The position numbers were made by a program, and so were the translations under genes. A stretch of 64,000 bases of DNA from Alicycliphilus denitrificans K601. GTDB taxonomy: Bacteria > Pseudomonadota > Gammaproteobacteria > Burkholderiales > Burkholderiaceae_C. The stretch is from the NCBI RefSeq assembly GCF_000204645.1, contig NC_015422.1:4789001-4853000 (forward strand), read 5' to 3'. Of the stretch, positions 18,882 to 28,006 are shown in pieces; the first letter of the stretch is position 1, and every line of letters begins with the position of its first letter. The notes below the pieces were generated by a model. It did not search any database, was not told where the DNA came from, and worked only from the letters and a program-made list of their open reading frames with translations.

Positions 18882-19697
18882 TCACAGCACGCGATGCGTG
18901 AGCGCCGGCAACTGGCCGCGCACCTGGTTCAGATGGCCCGCATCGAGCTCGCCCAGCACCACGCCGGCCCCTTCGTCCTGCTGCGCCAGCACCTGGCCCC
19001 AGGGGTCCACCAGCATGCTGTGGCCCCAGGTGCGCCGGCCGTTCTCGTGCGTGCCGCCCTGGGCCGGCGCCAGCACGTAGGCCAGGTTCTCCACCGCGCG
19101 GGCGCGCAGCAGCAGCTCCCAGTGCGCGCGCCCCGTGGTGTAGGTGAAGGCGCTGGGCACCAGCAGCAGGTCGGCGCCGGCGCGCGCATGCGCGCGGTAC
19201 AGCTCGGGAAAGCGCAGGTCGTAGCACACCGACAGGCCCACGCGCCAGAGCCTGCCATCGCGCGCCAGCAGGTCGAAGTGGACGCAGCGCGTCCCGGCCT
19301 CGATCACACGCGCCTCGTCGAAATGCTCGCGGCCGTTGTCGAAGCGGAACAGGTGGATCTTGTCGTAGCGCGCCACGCACGCGCCCTCGGGCGAGAACAC
19401 CAGCGAGCTGTTGTGCACGCGCTCCCGGCTGCCCGTGGCCAGCGGCAGCGTGCCGCCCACGATCCACAGGCCGAGAGAGCGCGCGGCGTCGGCCAGGAAG
19501 CGCTGCACGGGTCCGTCGCCCGGGGTCTCGCCGAGCGCAAGCTTGTCCTCGTCGCGCAGGCCCATGGCGCTGAAATACTCGGGCAGCACGGCCAGCTCGG
19601 CGCCGGCCTGGGCAGCCTGCTCCAGCAGCCGGCGTGCCTGGTCCAGATTGGCCTGCAGGGCCACGCCCGAGACCATTTGCAGAGCAGCGACTTTCAT
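18882..19697 (-). CDS. Carbon-nitrogen hydrolase of the Nit1 (deaminated-glutathione amidase) type
   Basis: A 271-residue nitrilase-superfamily amidase. The catalytic triad is visible: E40 in LAVLPEYFSAMG, K113 in RYDKIHLFRF, and C158 in LSVCYDLRFPELYR. The DLRFPELYR context is typical of Nit1/YafV-like enzymes that hydrolyse deaminated glutathione, a metabolite-repair role; omega-amidase activity is a possible alternative. Its ATG overlaps the yhdP stop as ATGA, and its own stop is followed within 24 bp by the kinase start, so the four genes form one operon. Length and motifs are complete. Confidence 0.9.
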   Translation of the reverse strand: MKVAALQMVSGVALQANLDQARRLLEQAAQAGAELAVLPEYFSAMGLRDEDKLALGETPGDGPVQRFLADAARSLGLWIVGGTLPLATGSRERVHNSSLVFSPEGACVARYDKIHLFRFDNGREHFDEARVIEAGTRCVHFDLLARDGRLWRVGLSVCYDLRFPELYRAHARAGADLLLVPSAFTYTTGRAHWELLLRARAVENLAYVLAPAQGGTHENGRRTWGHSMLVDPWGQVLAQQDEGAGVVLGELDAGHLNQVRGQLPALTHRVL

Positions 19698-22600
19698 GGT
19701 TTTCCTCCTGGTTCAGGGACTGCGGCGGCGTCGGCCGGCGTGCTCTTGCGGCCCCGGATGCGCTCCACGTGCGGCTCGGCCCAGGTGCCGTCGATGCGGA
19801 AGTCCTGCGTGGCCGCCTGGATCAGCGGCCCGCGCAGGAAGACCTGGGCCAGGAAGCTGCCCAGGCCCACGACCGGGTTGATGGCCGTGGCCACGAGCGA
19901 GGCCGTCATGGCGTTGATCTCGGGCACCACGACCACATGCAGGTCCTGCGTCTCGCGCGCGATGTCGGCGCTGCCCTCCATGAGCACGGCCGCGTTCACG
20001 CCCTTCATCTGCAGGTTGTTGGTGGTGGCCACGCCCTTTGCGATGTGCACATCGCCGCGCACGAAGTCGAAGGCGAAGCCCTCGCTGAATACGTCGCGGA
20101 AGTCCAGGGCGAAGCGCCGCGGCAGCGACTGCAGGCTCAGCACGGAGAGCAGCTTGGCCAGGCCCGGCTCGGCCTTGAGGAACTGCCCCGCCTGCATGTC
20201 CACGTGCATCTGCCCCGTCATGCTGCGGTAGTCGGGCGACAGGGGCGAGCCCAGCCAGCTCACCTGGCCCGCCATGCGCCCCTGGCCGCGGCGCAGAACG
20301 CCCGGCATGCCAAAGCGCGCCAGCAGCTCGCCCGAGTCGCGGATGTCGAGCTCGAAGTCCATCGCCGTGCGCCGCTGCGCCTCGCCGCCCGCGCCGCCGA
20401 GCAGGGCCCAGCTGCCGCTGGAGGTGAGCGTGGCCTCGGGCGCCACCAGGTTGAAGCGTGACAGCCGCCATTCGCGCTGGCCGTCGGCGGCGGCGCGGTT
20501 GCGGGCCTCGATTTCCAGTCGGCCCAGGCGCCTGCCGCGCAGCTCGAAGTCCTGCACCACGATGTCCAGCGCCGGCAGCCTGCCCGGCTGCCGTGCGTCG
20601 AGCAGTTCATTCACCTGCATGTCCGCGGCCTGGGGAATGGCCAGGCGCGCCAGGCGCGCATGCAGCCGGTCCTGCGGCGCCTGCCCGTCCGCGGCCGGCG
20701 CGCCGCCGGGCAGGTACTCCAGATAGCCTTCGAGCTCGCGGGCACTCACGTTGGCGCGCCAGACCGTGCCGGCGCGCGTGGCGCCGGCCACCACATCGTG
20801 CAGCGTGCGCCCCTGCGCGGTGAGCGTGGCCGCGCGCAGGGCCAGACGGGTGGGCAGGTAGTCCGGCGCCGGGCCCCCGCCGGCCGGCTGCGCGGCCGGG
20901 GCCGGGGCCGGGGCCGGGGCCGGCGCGGGATCGTCGAGCAGCGCGCGCCAGGCATCGGCGTCGAGCTCGGCCAGCGCCGCATTGGCGAAAACGCCCTGCT
21001 CCGGCAGCGACAGACCCTCCTTCGCGACCTCGCCCACGGCGATGGCGCCGCGCAGCACGCGCGGCTGCCCGCCGTCGAGCGCGCGCACATAGGCGAGCCG
21101 CGCCACGCCGCCCAGCTCCAGCGTCAGCTGGTCCTGCAGCGGCGCGTCGTCCGAGGCCGCGGCCTCGCGCGTGAGCTGGTTGTCGAAGCGCACGGCCAGC
21201 GGCGCCTGCGCCGCCTTGCCCAGCGGGGCCGGCGCCGCGAGGGCCATGCCCACCAGGTCGGTGTTCACCTGTATCTCGGGCTCGCCGCGGCGCACGCCCA
21301 GGTTCAGGGTGTAGGCGGCGCTGCCGCTGGCGTGGCGCGCAAGCCGCGACAGCAGGCCCAGCTGCGGCGCAGCGCGCAGGCCCTCGGCCGTGGCCGTGCC
21401 GCGCGCGCGCACGCGCACCGTGGAATCCTGCGCGCCCATGCCGCCCTCCAGGCGCACCTCGCCGCCCAGCGCCTGGCCCTGCACGCCGGCCAGGGTGAAG
21501 CCGTGCTCGTTGAACTGCACCGCGCCGCGCGCGCCGCTCACGGTGGGCGCCTCGGGCACGAAGCGCACCTCGTTGCCCGTAAGCAGAACGCTGCCACGCA
21601 CGCTGGAGCGCTCCATGGCGTCTATGGGCAGATTCAGGCCCAGCTGCAGCTCGGCCGCCCCGCTGGCCGTGGCGCGGTCCAGCGCGCCATGCGTGAGCTG
21701 CGCGATCTGCGAGCCGCCGACCAGCGCCAGCATGTCCTGCAGCGGGCCGCGCACCTGGGCATCGACCTCGACGACGCTGTGCTCCAGGTCGGCGATCCTG
21801 GCGCCGACCTTCTGCACGCGCACCGCGGGCCGGCCCGCGAAGCTGGCCGTGGCGTTGCGCACGGTCATGCCCGCGCGGTCGAAGACCAGTTCGCCGCCCA
21901 GGCCCGTCAGGGCCGGCCAGGGGCGGTCGCCCGGCCCCAGCAGCGCCGGCGGCACGTAGTCGTAGCGCACGTCCTTGACCTGGGCGGCCACGCGGAATTC
22001 GCCCCGGTGCGGCACGTGGCCGTAGGGAAAGTCGTGCAGGTCGCCCTTGACGCGGAATTGCACCTGGCTGGCACTGCCCGCCCGGATGGCGTCGCGCACG
22101 TAGTGGCGCGCCTGCGCGGGCACGGCCAGCGGCAGGTAGCGGTGCACGCGCGTGGCATCGGCCCGCTGCAAGGTGCCCGCGAGGTCCAGCACTCCCGGCA
22201 GGCGCGCGCGCGCGGGCGACGTGGCCGGGTCCGCCGTCTGCCAGGCAAGGCGCGCCTCGCCCTGGGCGTCGGCGTTGGCGAAGCGCAGGTCGCTGGCCTG
22301 CACGGCGATGCGCTCGCCCTCGATCTGCCAGCGCACGGTGGCGGAGAGCTGCTGCACTGGCACCACGGGGTCCTCGAAGACGCCGGGCAGCAGCAGCCTG
22401 CCGCCGGCCATGGCCAGCGCCGCGCGGCCGCCCGCCTGCGTGAGCTCGAACTCCACGTCCGCGCCCGCCAGGCCGGCCACGGCGGGCACGCCGTCCTGCG
22501 CGGCGAGGGACAGCCCCGTCACCTTGCCGCGCAGCTGGTACTGCCGCGGCTCTTGCAGCGGCCCGCGCCAGCCGGCCTGCAGCTGCTCCACCACGCCCCG

Positions 22601-23782
22601 CGGGGCATAGGTCTGCAGCACGCCGTGCACGGCCTCGTCCAGGGGCAGGCGGCCGGCGATCTGCGAGACCGCGGCCAGGTCCAGCCGGTCGGCGCGCAGC
22701 TCGCCCTGCTCCCAGCCCGCCCGGCCCTGGCCGGTGTGGCGCAGGAAGAGGTTGCCGCCGGTCCAGCGCAGACCGTCGTCGGCCACGAACTGCAGGTCCC
22801 GGGTGGCCAGCTCGAAGCCATCGTCCAGCCAGCGGCCGCCGACCCGACCCGTCACGGTCCCCAGCAGCAGGGGGCGCAGGTCCGGGCGCAGCGTGGCATC
22901 GACCGCGCCCAGCGCCATGTCGGCCGCGCCGCCCACGACCCGGCCCTGCTGCACGTCCACCCAGGCGCGCAGCGCGCCCCGGCCCTGGCGCACCTGCAGG
23001 GTTCCCAGGTCCGCGTGGCGGTTGAGCCGCGAGACGTCCACCTGCGCGAAATAGGCGTACATCTGGCCACTCCAGCGCTGCCAGTTGCCGCCGTGCGTGG
23101 TGAGCAGCGGCTGGCGGAACTGCCCGCGCAGCGTGAAGCGCTCGCCCCAGTCGGGCGGCGGCGTCGCATCCAGGCGGATGCCGTGGCGCAGGGCGCCGTT
23201 GCGCAGCACCAGGTCCACCTGGGTCAGCGCCAGCGGCTCGGCCCCGCGCAGCGCGTCGCTCCAGCGCAGAGTGCCGCCGCGGATCGCCACCTCGGGCTGC
23301 GCGAACAGCCAGTCGGCGGCGGCGCTGTCGGTCTCGCCAGTGTCGCGAAAGCTCAGGCCGGCGATGAAGATGCGGCCATCCTGCTCGCGGCGTATGTCCA
23401 GCTCAGGCCCCTCTATATAGATCTGCTCGAACCCCAGGCGCAGCAGCGAGCGCGGCGACAGCGCTACCACCACGCGCGGCAGGCGCAGCGCCTCGCGGCC
23501 CTGCGGGTCGAGCAGGGCCACGCCGGACAGCTCGACGGCGGGAAAGAACCCCTCGCTGCGCGCCGAGACGGCGGCAATGCGCACGGGAACCCCCAGTGCC
23601 CGCTGGGCCTGGGCCTCCAGCTGGGGGCGGAAATCGCCGATACGCGGCACAATCCAGCCGTGCAGCGCCCCCCAGGCAGCCGCCAGCAGCAGCCACAAGG
23701 CCAGCAGCAGCCCCAGCCCCCATCGCGCACAGCCCGCCACGAACCGGAGAAGGCGGGAAGGATGGGACGAAAGCTCTGTCAT
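19694..23782 (-). CDS. yhdP: YhdP-family AsmA-like envelope protein
   Basis: A 1362-residue protein of the YhdP / TIGR02099 family, AsmA-like bridge proteins that span the periplasm and help move phospholipids to the outer membrane. A single N-terminal TM anchor (LLRFVAGCARWGLGLLLALW) is followed by the DUF3971-type repeats, long beta-rich sequence with periodic hydrophobic strands. The C-terminal AsmA-like region ends LVATAINPVVGLGSFLAQVF and DFRIDGTWAEPHVERI, which is diagnostic. A Pro-Ala tract near residues 948-962 is encoded by a GGGGCC hexanucleotide repeat. It is divergent from glnE and the first gene of the yhdP-amidase-kinase-regulator operon. Confidence 0.93.
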   Translation of the reverse strand: MTELSSHPSRLLRFVAGCARWGLGLLLALWLLLAAAWGALHGWIVPRIGDFRPQLEAQAQRALGVPVRIAAVSARSEGFFPAVELSGVALLDPQGREALRLPRVVVALSPRSLLRLGFEQIYIEGPELDIRREQDGRIFIAGLSFRDTGETDSAAADWLFAQPEVAIRGGTLRWSDALRGAEPLALTQVDLVLRNGALRHGIRLDATPPPDWGERFTLRGQFRQPLLTTHGGNWQRWSGQMYAYFAQVDVSRLNRHADLGTLQVRQGRGALRAWVDVQQGRVVGGAADMALGAVDATLRPDLRPLLLGTVTGRVGGRWLDDGFELATRDLQFVADDGLRWTGGNLFLRHTGQGRAGWEQGELRADRLDLAAVSQIAGRLPLDEAVHGVLQTYAPRGVVEQLQAGWRGPLQEPRQYQLRGKVTGLSLAAQDGVPAVAGLAGADVEFELTQAGGRAALAMAGGRLLLPGVFEDPVVPVQQLSATVRWQIEGERIAVQASDLRFANADAQGEARLAWQTADPATSPARARLPGVLDLAGTLQRADATRVHRYLPLAVPAQARHYVRDAIRAGSASQVQFRVKGDLHDFPYGHVPHRGEFRVAAQVKDVRYDYVPPALLGPGDRPWPALTGLGGELVFDRAGMTVRNATASFAGRPAVRVQKVGARIADLEHSVVEVDAQVRGPLQDMLALVGGSQIAQLTHGALDRATASGAAELQLGLNLPIDAMERSSVRGSVLLTGNEVRFVPEAPTVSGARGAVQFNEHGFTLAGVQGQALGGEVRLEGGMGAQDSTVRVRARGTATAEGLRAAPQLGLLSRLARHASGSAAYTLNLGVRRGEPEIQVNTDLVGMALAAPAPLGKAAQAPLAVRFDNQLTREAAASDDAPLQDQLTLELGGVARLAYVRALDGGQPRVLRGAIAVGEVAKEGLSLPEQGVFANAALAELDADAWRALLDDPAPAPAPAPAPAAQPAGGGPAPDYLPTRLALRAATLTAQGRTLHDVVAGATRAGTVWRANVSARELEGYLEYLPGGAPAADGQAPQDRLHARLARLAIPQAADMQVNELLDARQPGRLPALDIVVQDFELRGRRLGRLEIEARNRAAADGQREWRLSRFNLVAPEATLTSSGSWALLGGAGGEAQRRTAMDFELDIRDSGELLARFGMPGVLRRGQGRMAGQVSWLGSPLSPDYRSMTGQMHVDMQAGQFLKAEPGLAKLLSVLSLQSLPRRFALDFRDVFSEGFAFDFVRGDVHIAKGVATTNNLQMKGVNAAVLMEGSADIARETQDLHVVVVPEINAMTASLVATAINPVVGLGSFLAQVFLRGPLIQAATQDFRIDGTWAEPHVERIRGRKSTPADAAAVPEPGGKP
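20894..20924. repeat. GGGGCC hexanucleotide tract inside yhdP
   Basis: About five tandem copies of a 6-bp unit on the plus strand, encoding alternating Pro-Ala on the minus strand. Since the unit is a multiple of three, slippage would change linker length without breaking the frame. Confidence 0.8.
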
Positions 23783-23875
23783 GGCGAGTGAAAACGGCGT
23801 CAGGAATTATGACCCGCCCACCCCCCATAGGTTCTGCCCCGGCGCCGCGGCGATGCACGCCACCCAGCCCTTGCC

Positions 23876-26623
23876 ATGCCCATGCCTTGCACCGAATCCG
23901 TAGCCGACAGCGGCCCGCTCTCGCACCATTCGCGCTTCCACCAGCGCCTCGGGCGCCGCTATGGCGCCGAGCTGGCGCTGCTGGCGCCCGGCGTGCCCGA
24001 CCACGCCGCCATGGACCAGGCCTGCGAGTCCCTGCTGGCGCGCGGCCACGACCTGGGCGCGGCGCTGCGCATCCTGCGCCAGCTGGTGATGCACCGGCTC
24101 ATCACGCTGGACTGCGACCAGGGCGCGGTGCTTTCCGACATCACCCTGCCCGTGACCGCGCTGGCCGAGCTGGCGCTGGACCGCGCCTGCCGCGCGGCCC
24201 GCGCCGAGCTGGACGCGCGCCACGGCGCGCCGCTCGGGCCCCAGGGCCAGCCGGTGCAGCTGTGGGTCGTAGGCATGGGCAAGCTGGGCGCGCGCGAGCT
24301 CAACGTATCGAGCGACATCGACCTGGTCTACGTCTACGAGCACGACGGCGAGACCGCCGGCCTGGAGGGCGGGCGCGGCAGGCTGTCCAACCACGAATAC
24401 TTCGCGCGCGCCGTCAAGGCCATCTACGCCCTGGTGGGCGAGACCACCGAGCACGGCTTCGTGTTCCGCGTGGACCTGGCGCTGCGGCCCCACGGCAACT
24501 CGGGGCCGGCGGCGCTGTCGCTCTCGGCGCTGGAGGACTACCTGCAGGTGCATGGCCGCGAGTGGGAGCGCTTCGCCTGGCTCAAGAGCCGGGTGGTGGC
24601 GCCGCTGGACTGCCTGGGCACGCCCAACGTGCAGGCGCTGCGCGGCGTGGTGCTGCCCTTCGTGTTCCGCCGCTACCTGGACTACGCTGTGTTCGACGCG
24701 CTGCGCGCGCTGCACCACCAGATCCGCGACCACGCCGTGCAGCGCAGCGCCGGCCGCCCCGAGCGCGCCAACGACGTGAAGCTCTCGCGCGGCGGCATCC
24801 GCGAGATCGAATTCACCGTGCAGCTGCTGCAGGTGGTGCGCGGCGGCCAGTTCCCCGAGCTGCGCTGCCGCCCCACGCTGGAGGCGCTCGAACGCCTGGA
24901 GCGCGCCGGCCTCATGTCGCGGGAGACGGCCGCGCAGCTCGCCGCCGCCTACACCTTCCTGCGCCGCGTGGAGCACCGCATCCAGTACCTGGACGACCAG
25001 CAGACCCACGTGCTGCCCACGCGCGACGAAGACCTGGCCTGGATCGCCCGCACCATGGGCCTTTCGTGCTGCGATTTCCTGCGCGAGCTCGATGCCCACC
25101 GCGAACTCGTGGCGCAGGAGTTCGACACCCTGCTCGGCGGCGCGCAGCACAAGCGCTGCGGCAACGGCGGCTGCGGCAAGCCGCGCACCGCCGAGGCGCC
25201 CGCGCCCGAGCTGGAGGCGCTGCTGGAGCAGCTGCCGTCCGCACTGCGCGAGCGCGTGGCCGAATGGCGCACGCACCCGCGCGTGCAGGGCCTGCGCGAC
25301 GAGGCGCGCGCGCGGCTGCTGCGCATCGTGCAGCGCACGGCCCGCTGGCTGGCCGAGGGCCGGGTCAACGAGGTCGCCGCCGTGCGCCTGGTGGGCTGGC
25401 TCGAACCCCTGCTGCGCCGCGAAAGCTACCTGGCGCTGCTGCTGGAGCGCCCGCTGGTGCACGAGCGCCTGCTGCACCTGCTGGGCGCGGCCAAGTGGCC
25501 GGCGCGCTACATGCTGCAGCACCCGGGCGTGATCGACGAGCTCGCGAGCGAGGCCCTGCTGTCCGAACGCTTCGTGGCGGCGGACTTCGAGCATGAACTG
25601 GGCCTGCGCCTGGCCGCGCTGCAGTCCACGGGCGAGGACGACGACGAGAACCTGCTCGACCTGCTGCGCCGCGCCCACCACGCCGAGATCTTCCGCACGC
25701 TGGCGCGCGACGTGGAGGGGCGCATCACCGTGGAGCAGGTGGCGGACGACCTCTCGGCGCTGGCCGACAGCGTGCTGCGCGTCACGGCCCAATGGTGCTG
25801 GGGCCGGCTCAGGAACCGCCACCGCACGGATGACGGCCAGCCGCAGTTCGCCATCATTGGCTACGGCAAGCTCGGCGGCAAGGAGCTGGGCTACGGCAGC
25901 GACCTGGACATCGTCTTCGTCTTCGACGACGACGACGAGCGCGCCCCCGAGGTCTACGCCGCCTTCGTGCGCAAGCTCATCAACTGGCTCACCGTGAAGA
26001 CCGGCGAGGGCGACCTGTTCGAGATCGACACCGCCCTGCGCCCCAACGGCAACTCGGGCCTGCTGGTCACGAGCTTCAAGGCCTACGCCGACTACCAGCA
26101 GCAGCGCGGCAGCAACACCGCCTGGACCTGGGAGCACCAGGCCATGACGCGCGCGCGCTTCGTGCTCGGCAGCGAGCACCTGCGCGCGCGCTTCGATGCC
26201 GTGCGCGAGGCCGTCATCACCGCCCCGCGCGACCGGGCCGCGCTGCGCACCGAGATCATCGCCATGCGCGAGCGCATGCGCGCCGCCCACCCGGTGCCTG
26301 CCGGCCTGTTCGACGTCAAGCACAGCGAGGGCGGCATGGTCGATGCCGAATTCGCCGTGCAGTACCTGGTGCTGTCGCAGTCGGCGGACCACCCCGCGCT
26401 GCAGGGCAACCTGGGCAACATCGCGCTGCTGCAGCACGCCGAGGGCGCCGGCCTGCTGCCGGCCGGCGTGGGCCGCGCCGCCGCCGACGCCTACCGCACG
26501 CTGCGCCAGGTGCAGCACCGCGCGCGCCTGAACGAAGAGCCCACGCGCGTGCCGCCCGAGACCCTGGCCGCCGAGCGCGACGCCATCCTGGCGCTGTGGC
26601 GCGCGGTGTTCGGCCACTCCTGA
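23876..26623 (+). CDS. glnE: Bifunctional glutamine synthetase adenylyltransferase / adenylyl-removing enzyme
   Basis: GlnE (915 residues) adenylylates and de-adenylylates glutamine synthetase under PII control, tuning nitrogen assimilation. Two nucleotidyltransferase domains are visible. The N-terminal (de-adenylylating) domain has GMGKLGARELNVSSDIDLVY at residues 133-152. The C-terminal (adenylylating) domain has GYGKLGGKELGYGSDLDIVF near 661. A helical PII-binding region lies between. Second-site motifs FRVDLALRPHGNSG and FEIDTALRPNGNSG follow each. The 5' region is short: the divergent yhdP start is 93 bp away. A stem-loop follows the stop. Confidence 0.97.
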   Translation: MPMPCTESVADSGPLSHHSRFHQRLGRRYGAELALLAPGVPDHAAMDQACESLLARGHDLGAALRILRQLVMHRLITLDCDQGAVLSDITLPVTALAELALDRACRAARAELDARHGAPLGPQGQPVQLWVVGMGKLGARELNVSSDIDLVYVYEHDGETAGLEGGRGRLSNHEYFARAVKAIYALVGETTEHGFVFRVDLALRPHGNSGPAALSLSALEDYLQVHGREWERFAWLKSRVVAPLDCLGTPNVQALRGVVLPFVFRRYLDYAVFDALRALHHQIRDHAVQRSAGRPERANDVKLSRGGIREIEFTVQLLQVVRGGQFPELRCRPTLEALERLERAGLMSRETAAQLAAAYTFLRRVEHRIQYLDDQQTHVLPTRDEDLAWIARTMGLSCCDFLRELDAHRELVAQEFDTLLGGAQHKRCGNGGCGKPRTAEAPAPELEALLEQLPSALRERVAEWRTHPRVQGLRDEARARLLRIVQRTARWLAEGRVNEVAAVRLVGWLEPLLRRESYLALLLERPLVHERLLHLLGAAKWPARYMLQHPGVIDELASEALLSERFVAADFEHELGLRLAALQSTGEDDDENLLDLLRRAHHAEIFRTLARDVEGRITVEQVADDLSALADSVLRVTAQWCWGRLRNRHRTDDGQPQFAIIGYGKLGGKELGYGSDLDIVFVFDDDDERAPEVYAAFVRKLINWLTVKTGEGDLFEIDTALRPNGNSGLLVTSFKAYADYQQQRGSNTAWTWEHQAMTRARFVLGSEHLRARFDAVREAVITAPRDRAALRTEIIAMRERMRAAHPVPAGLFDVKHSEGGMVDAEFAVQYLVLSQSADHPALQGNLGNIALLQHAEGAGLLPAGVGRAAADAYRTLRQVQHRARLNEEPTRVPPETLAAERDAILALWRAVFGHS

Positions 26624-26634
26624 AAGAAGAGCTC

Positions 26635-26671
26635 GTAGCGCTTGCTGCACAAGCGCTACGGCCACTTTTCA
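26635..26671 (+). terminator. Stem-loop after glnE (dispersed element, copy F)
   Basis: Perfect 10-bp stem GTAGCGCTTG (26635-26644), loop CTGCA, CAAGCGCTAC (26650-26659), followed by GGCCACTTTTC. It begins 12 bp after the glnE stop. The sequence matches the right part of the dispersed element family and is probably used as a terminator. Confidence 0.65.
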
Positions 26672-26851
26672 TCCAAACGGATCGACCGCTGGGCCGGGCA
26701 TGGTGTAATCCGCCACCATGAGCCAGCCAGCCCCGGCCTCCCGGCCCCGGGGCCTGCCCGCCAATGGGTGCGCCCGCCCATCCGCGGGACGCCGGAGTGC
26801 AGAGCGCCGCCGCACCCGCTCCTTGAAATCCTCCATTGCAATGGATTCCCC

Positions 26852-27994
26852 ATGCAGTCCCTGAAACCGTTCACCCCCCTGATCGCCGCGGCCGTGCTGG
26901 CCGCCGGCGGCACGCTGCTGGCCAGGGCCGCCCAGGAGGCGCCCGCCCTGGCCCCGCGCCCGGCGCTGACCGTGGCGGTGACGCAGCCCGAGCGCACCCC
27001 CATGCACAAGCGCCTGGCGGCCAACGGCAACGTGGCCGCGTGGCAGGAGGCGAGCATCGGCGCCGAGGTCTCGGGCCTGCGCCTGGCCGAGGTGCGCGTG
27101 AACGTGGGCGACGTGGTGCGCGCCGGGCAGGTGCTGGCCGTGTTCGCCGACGACACGGTGCGCGCCGACGCGGCCCAGGCCCGCGCGGGCCTGCTGGAGG
27201 CACGCGCCGCCGCCGCCGAGGCGCAGGCCAATGCCGACCGCGCGGCGGCCCTCTCCGCCACGGGCGCCATGAGCCAGCAGCAGATCCAGCAGTACGCCAC
27301 GGCCGCGCAGACGGCGCAGGCGCGCGTGGCGGCGGCGCAGGCGGCGCTCGACGCGCAGGAGCTGCGCCTGAAGCACACACGCGTACTCGCGCCAGACGCC
27401 GGCGTGATCTCCGCGCGCACGGCCACCGTGGGCGCGGTGATGGGCGCGGGCACGGAGCTGTTCCGCATGGTGCGCCGCGCCCGGCTGGAGTGGCGCGCCG
27501 AGGTCACCTCCGCCGACCTGCCGCGCCTGCGCGCGGGCGGCAAGGCACTGGTCACGGCCGCCAGCGGCGCGCAGGTGGAGGGCCGGGTGCGCATGCTCGC
27601 GCCCACCGTCGATCCGCAGACGCGCAACGCGCTGGTCTACGTGGATCTGCCCGCGCACTCCGACATCCGCGCGGGCATGTTCGCGCGCGGCGAGTTCCTG
27701 CTGGGCGCGCACGAAGCGCTCTCGGTGCCGCTGTCGGCCGTGGTGGTGCGCGACGGGTTCAGCTACGTGTTCGAGGTGGACGCCCAGGGCCGCGTGGCCA
27801 TGCGCCGCGTGCAGACCGGCCAGCGCAGCGGGGGCCGCGTGGAGATCACCGAGGGCCTGTCGCTTGAGGCGCGCATCGTGCAGCAGGGCGGCGCCTTCCT
27901 GAACGACGGCGACCTGGTGCGCACGGCAGCTGGTGGTTCTGAGCAAAAACAGGCTCCAGGACAGTCCCGTCAAGCGCCACCAGCTACCAAATAA
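26852..27994 (+). CDS. RND efflux periplasmic adaptor (membrane fusion protein)
   Basis: A 380-residue HlyD/AcrA-type adaptor linking an RND pump to an outer-membrane channel. An N-terminal signal/anchor (LIAAAVLAAGGTLLARAA) is followed by a lipoyl half-domain (GAEVSGLRLAEVRVNVGDVV). An alanine/glutamine-rich coiled-coil hairpin (about 110-170) contains LEARAAAAEAQANADRAAAL. The second lipoyl half has LKHTRVLAPDAGVISARTAT, followed by beta-barrel and membrane-proximal domains. The last ~22 residues (from AAGGSEQKQAPGQSRQAPPA) are encoded by a copy of the dispersed repeat. The ATG at 26852 fits the signal peptide. The RND gene starts 12 bp later with its SD at the stop codon. Confidence 0.92.
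   Translation: MQSLKPFTPLIAAAVLAAGGTLLARAAQEAPALAPRPALTVAVTQPERTPMHKRLAANGNVAAWQEASIGAEVSGLRLAEVRVNVGDVVRAGQVLAVFADDTVRADAAQARAGLLEARAAAAEAQANADRAAALSATGAMSQQQIQQYATAAQTAQARVAAAQAALDAQELRLKHTRVLAPDAGVISARTATVGAVMGAGTELFRMVRRARLEWRAEVTSADLPRLRAGGKALVTAASGAQVEGRVRMLAPTVDPQTRNALVYVDLPAHSDIRAGMFARGEFLLGAHEALSVPLSAVVVRDGFSYVFEVDAQGRVAMRRVQTGQRSGGRVEITEGLSLEARIVQQGGAFLNDGDLVRTAAGGSEQKQAPGQSRQAPPATK
27926..27990 (-). repeat. Dispersed element, copy G, overlapping the 3' end of the adaptor gene
   Basis: Inverted arms AGCTGGTGG (27928-27936) and CCACCAGCT (27977-27985) are perfect. On the minus strand it reads TAGCTGGTGGCGCTTG, spacer, CCTGGAGCCTGTTTTTGC, matching the family. Unlike most copies it is in coding sequence and supplies the C-terminal tail of the adaptor. 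Confidence 0.7.
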
Positions 27995-28006
27995 GGAGCG
28001 CAAGCC

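Noticed and set aside
20660..23791. 1043-codon open frame antisense to yhdP
   Set aside because: Low-complexity Arg/His/Gly translation produced by third-position GC bias on the opposite strand.
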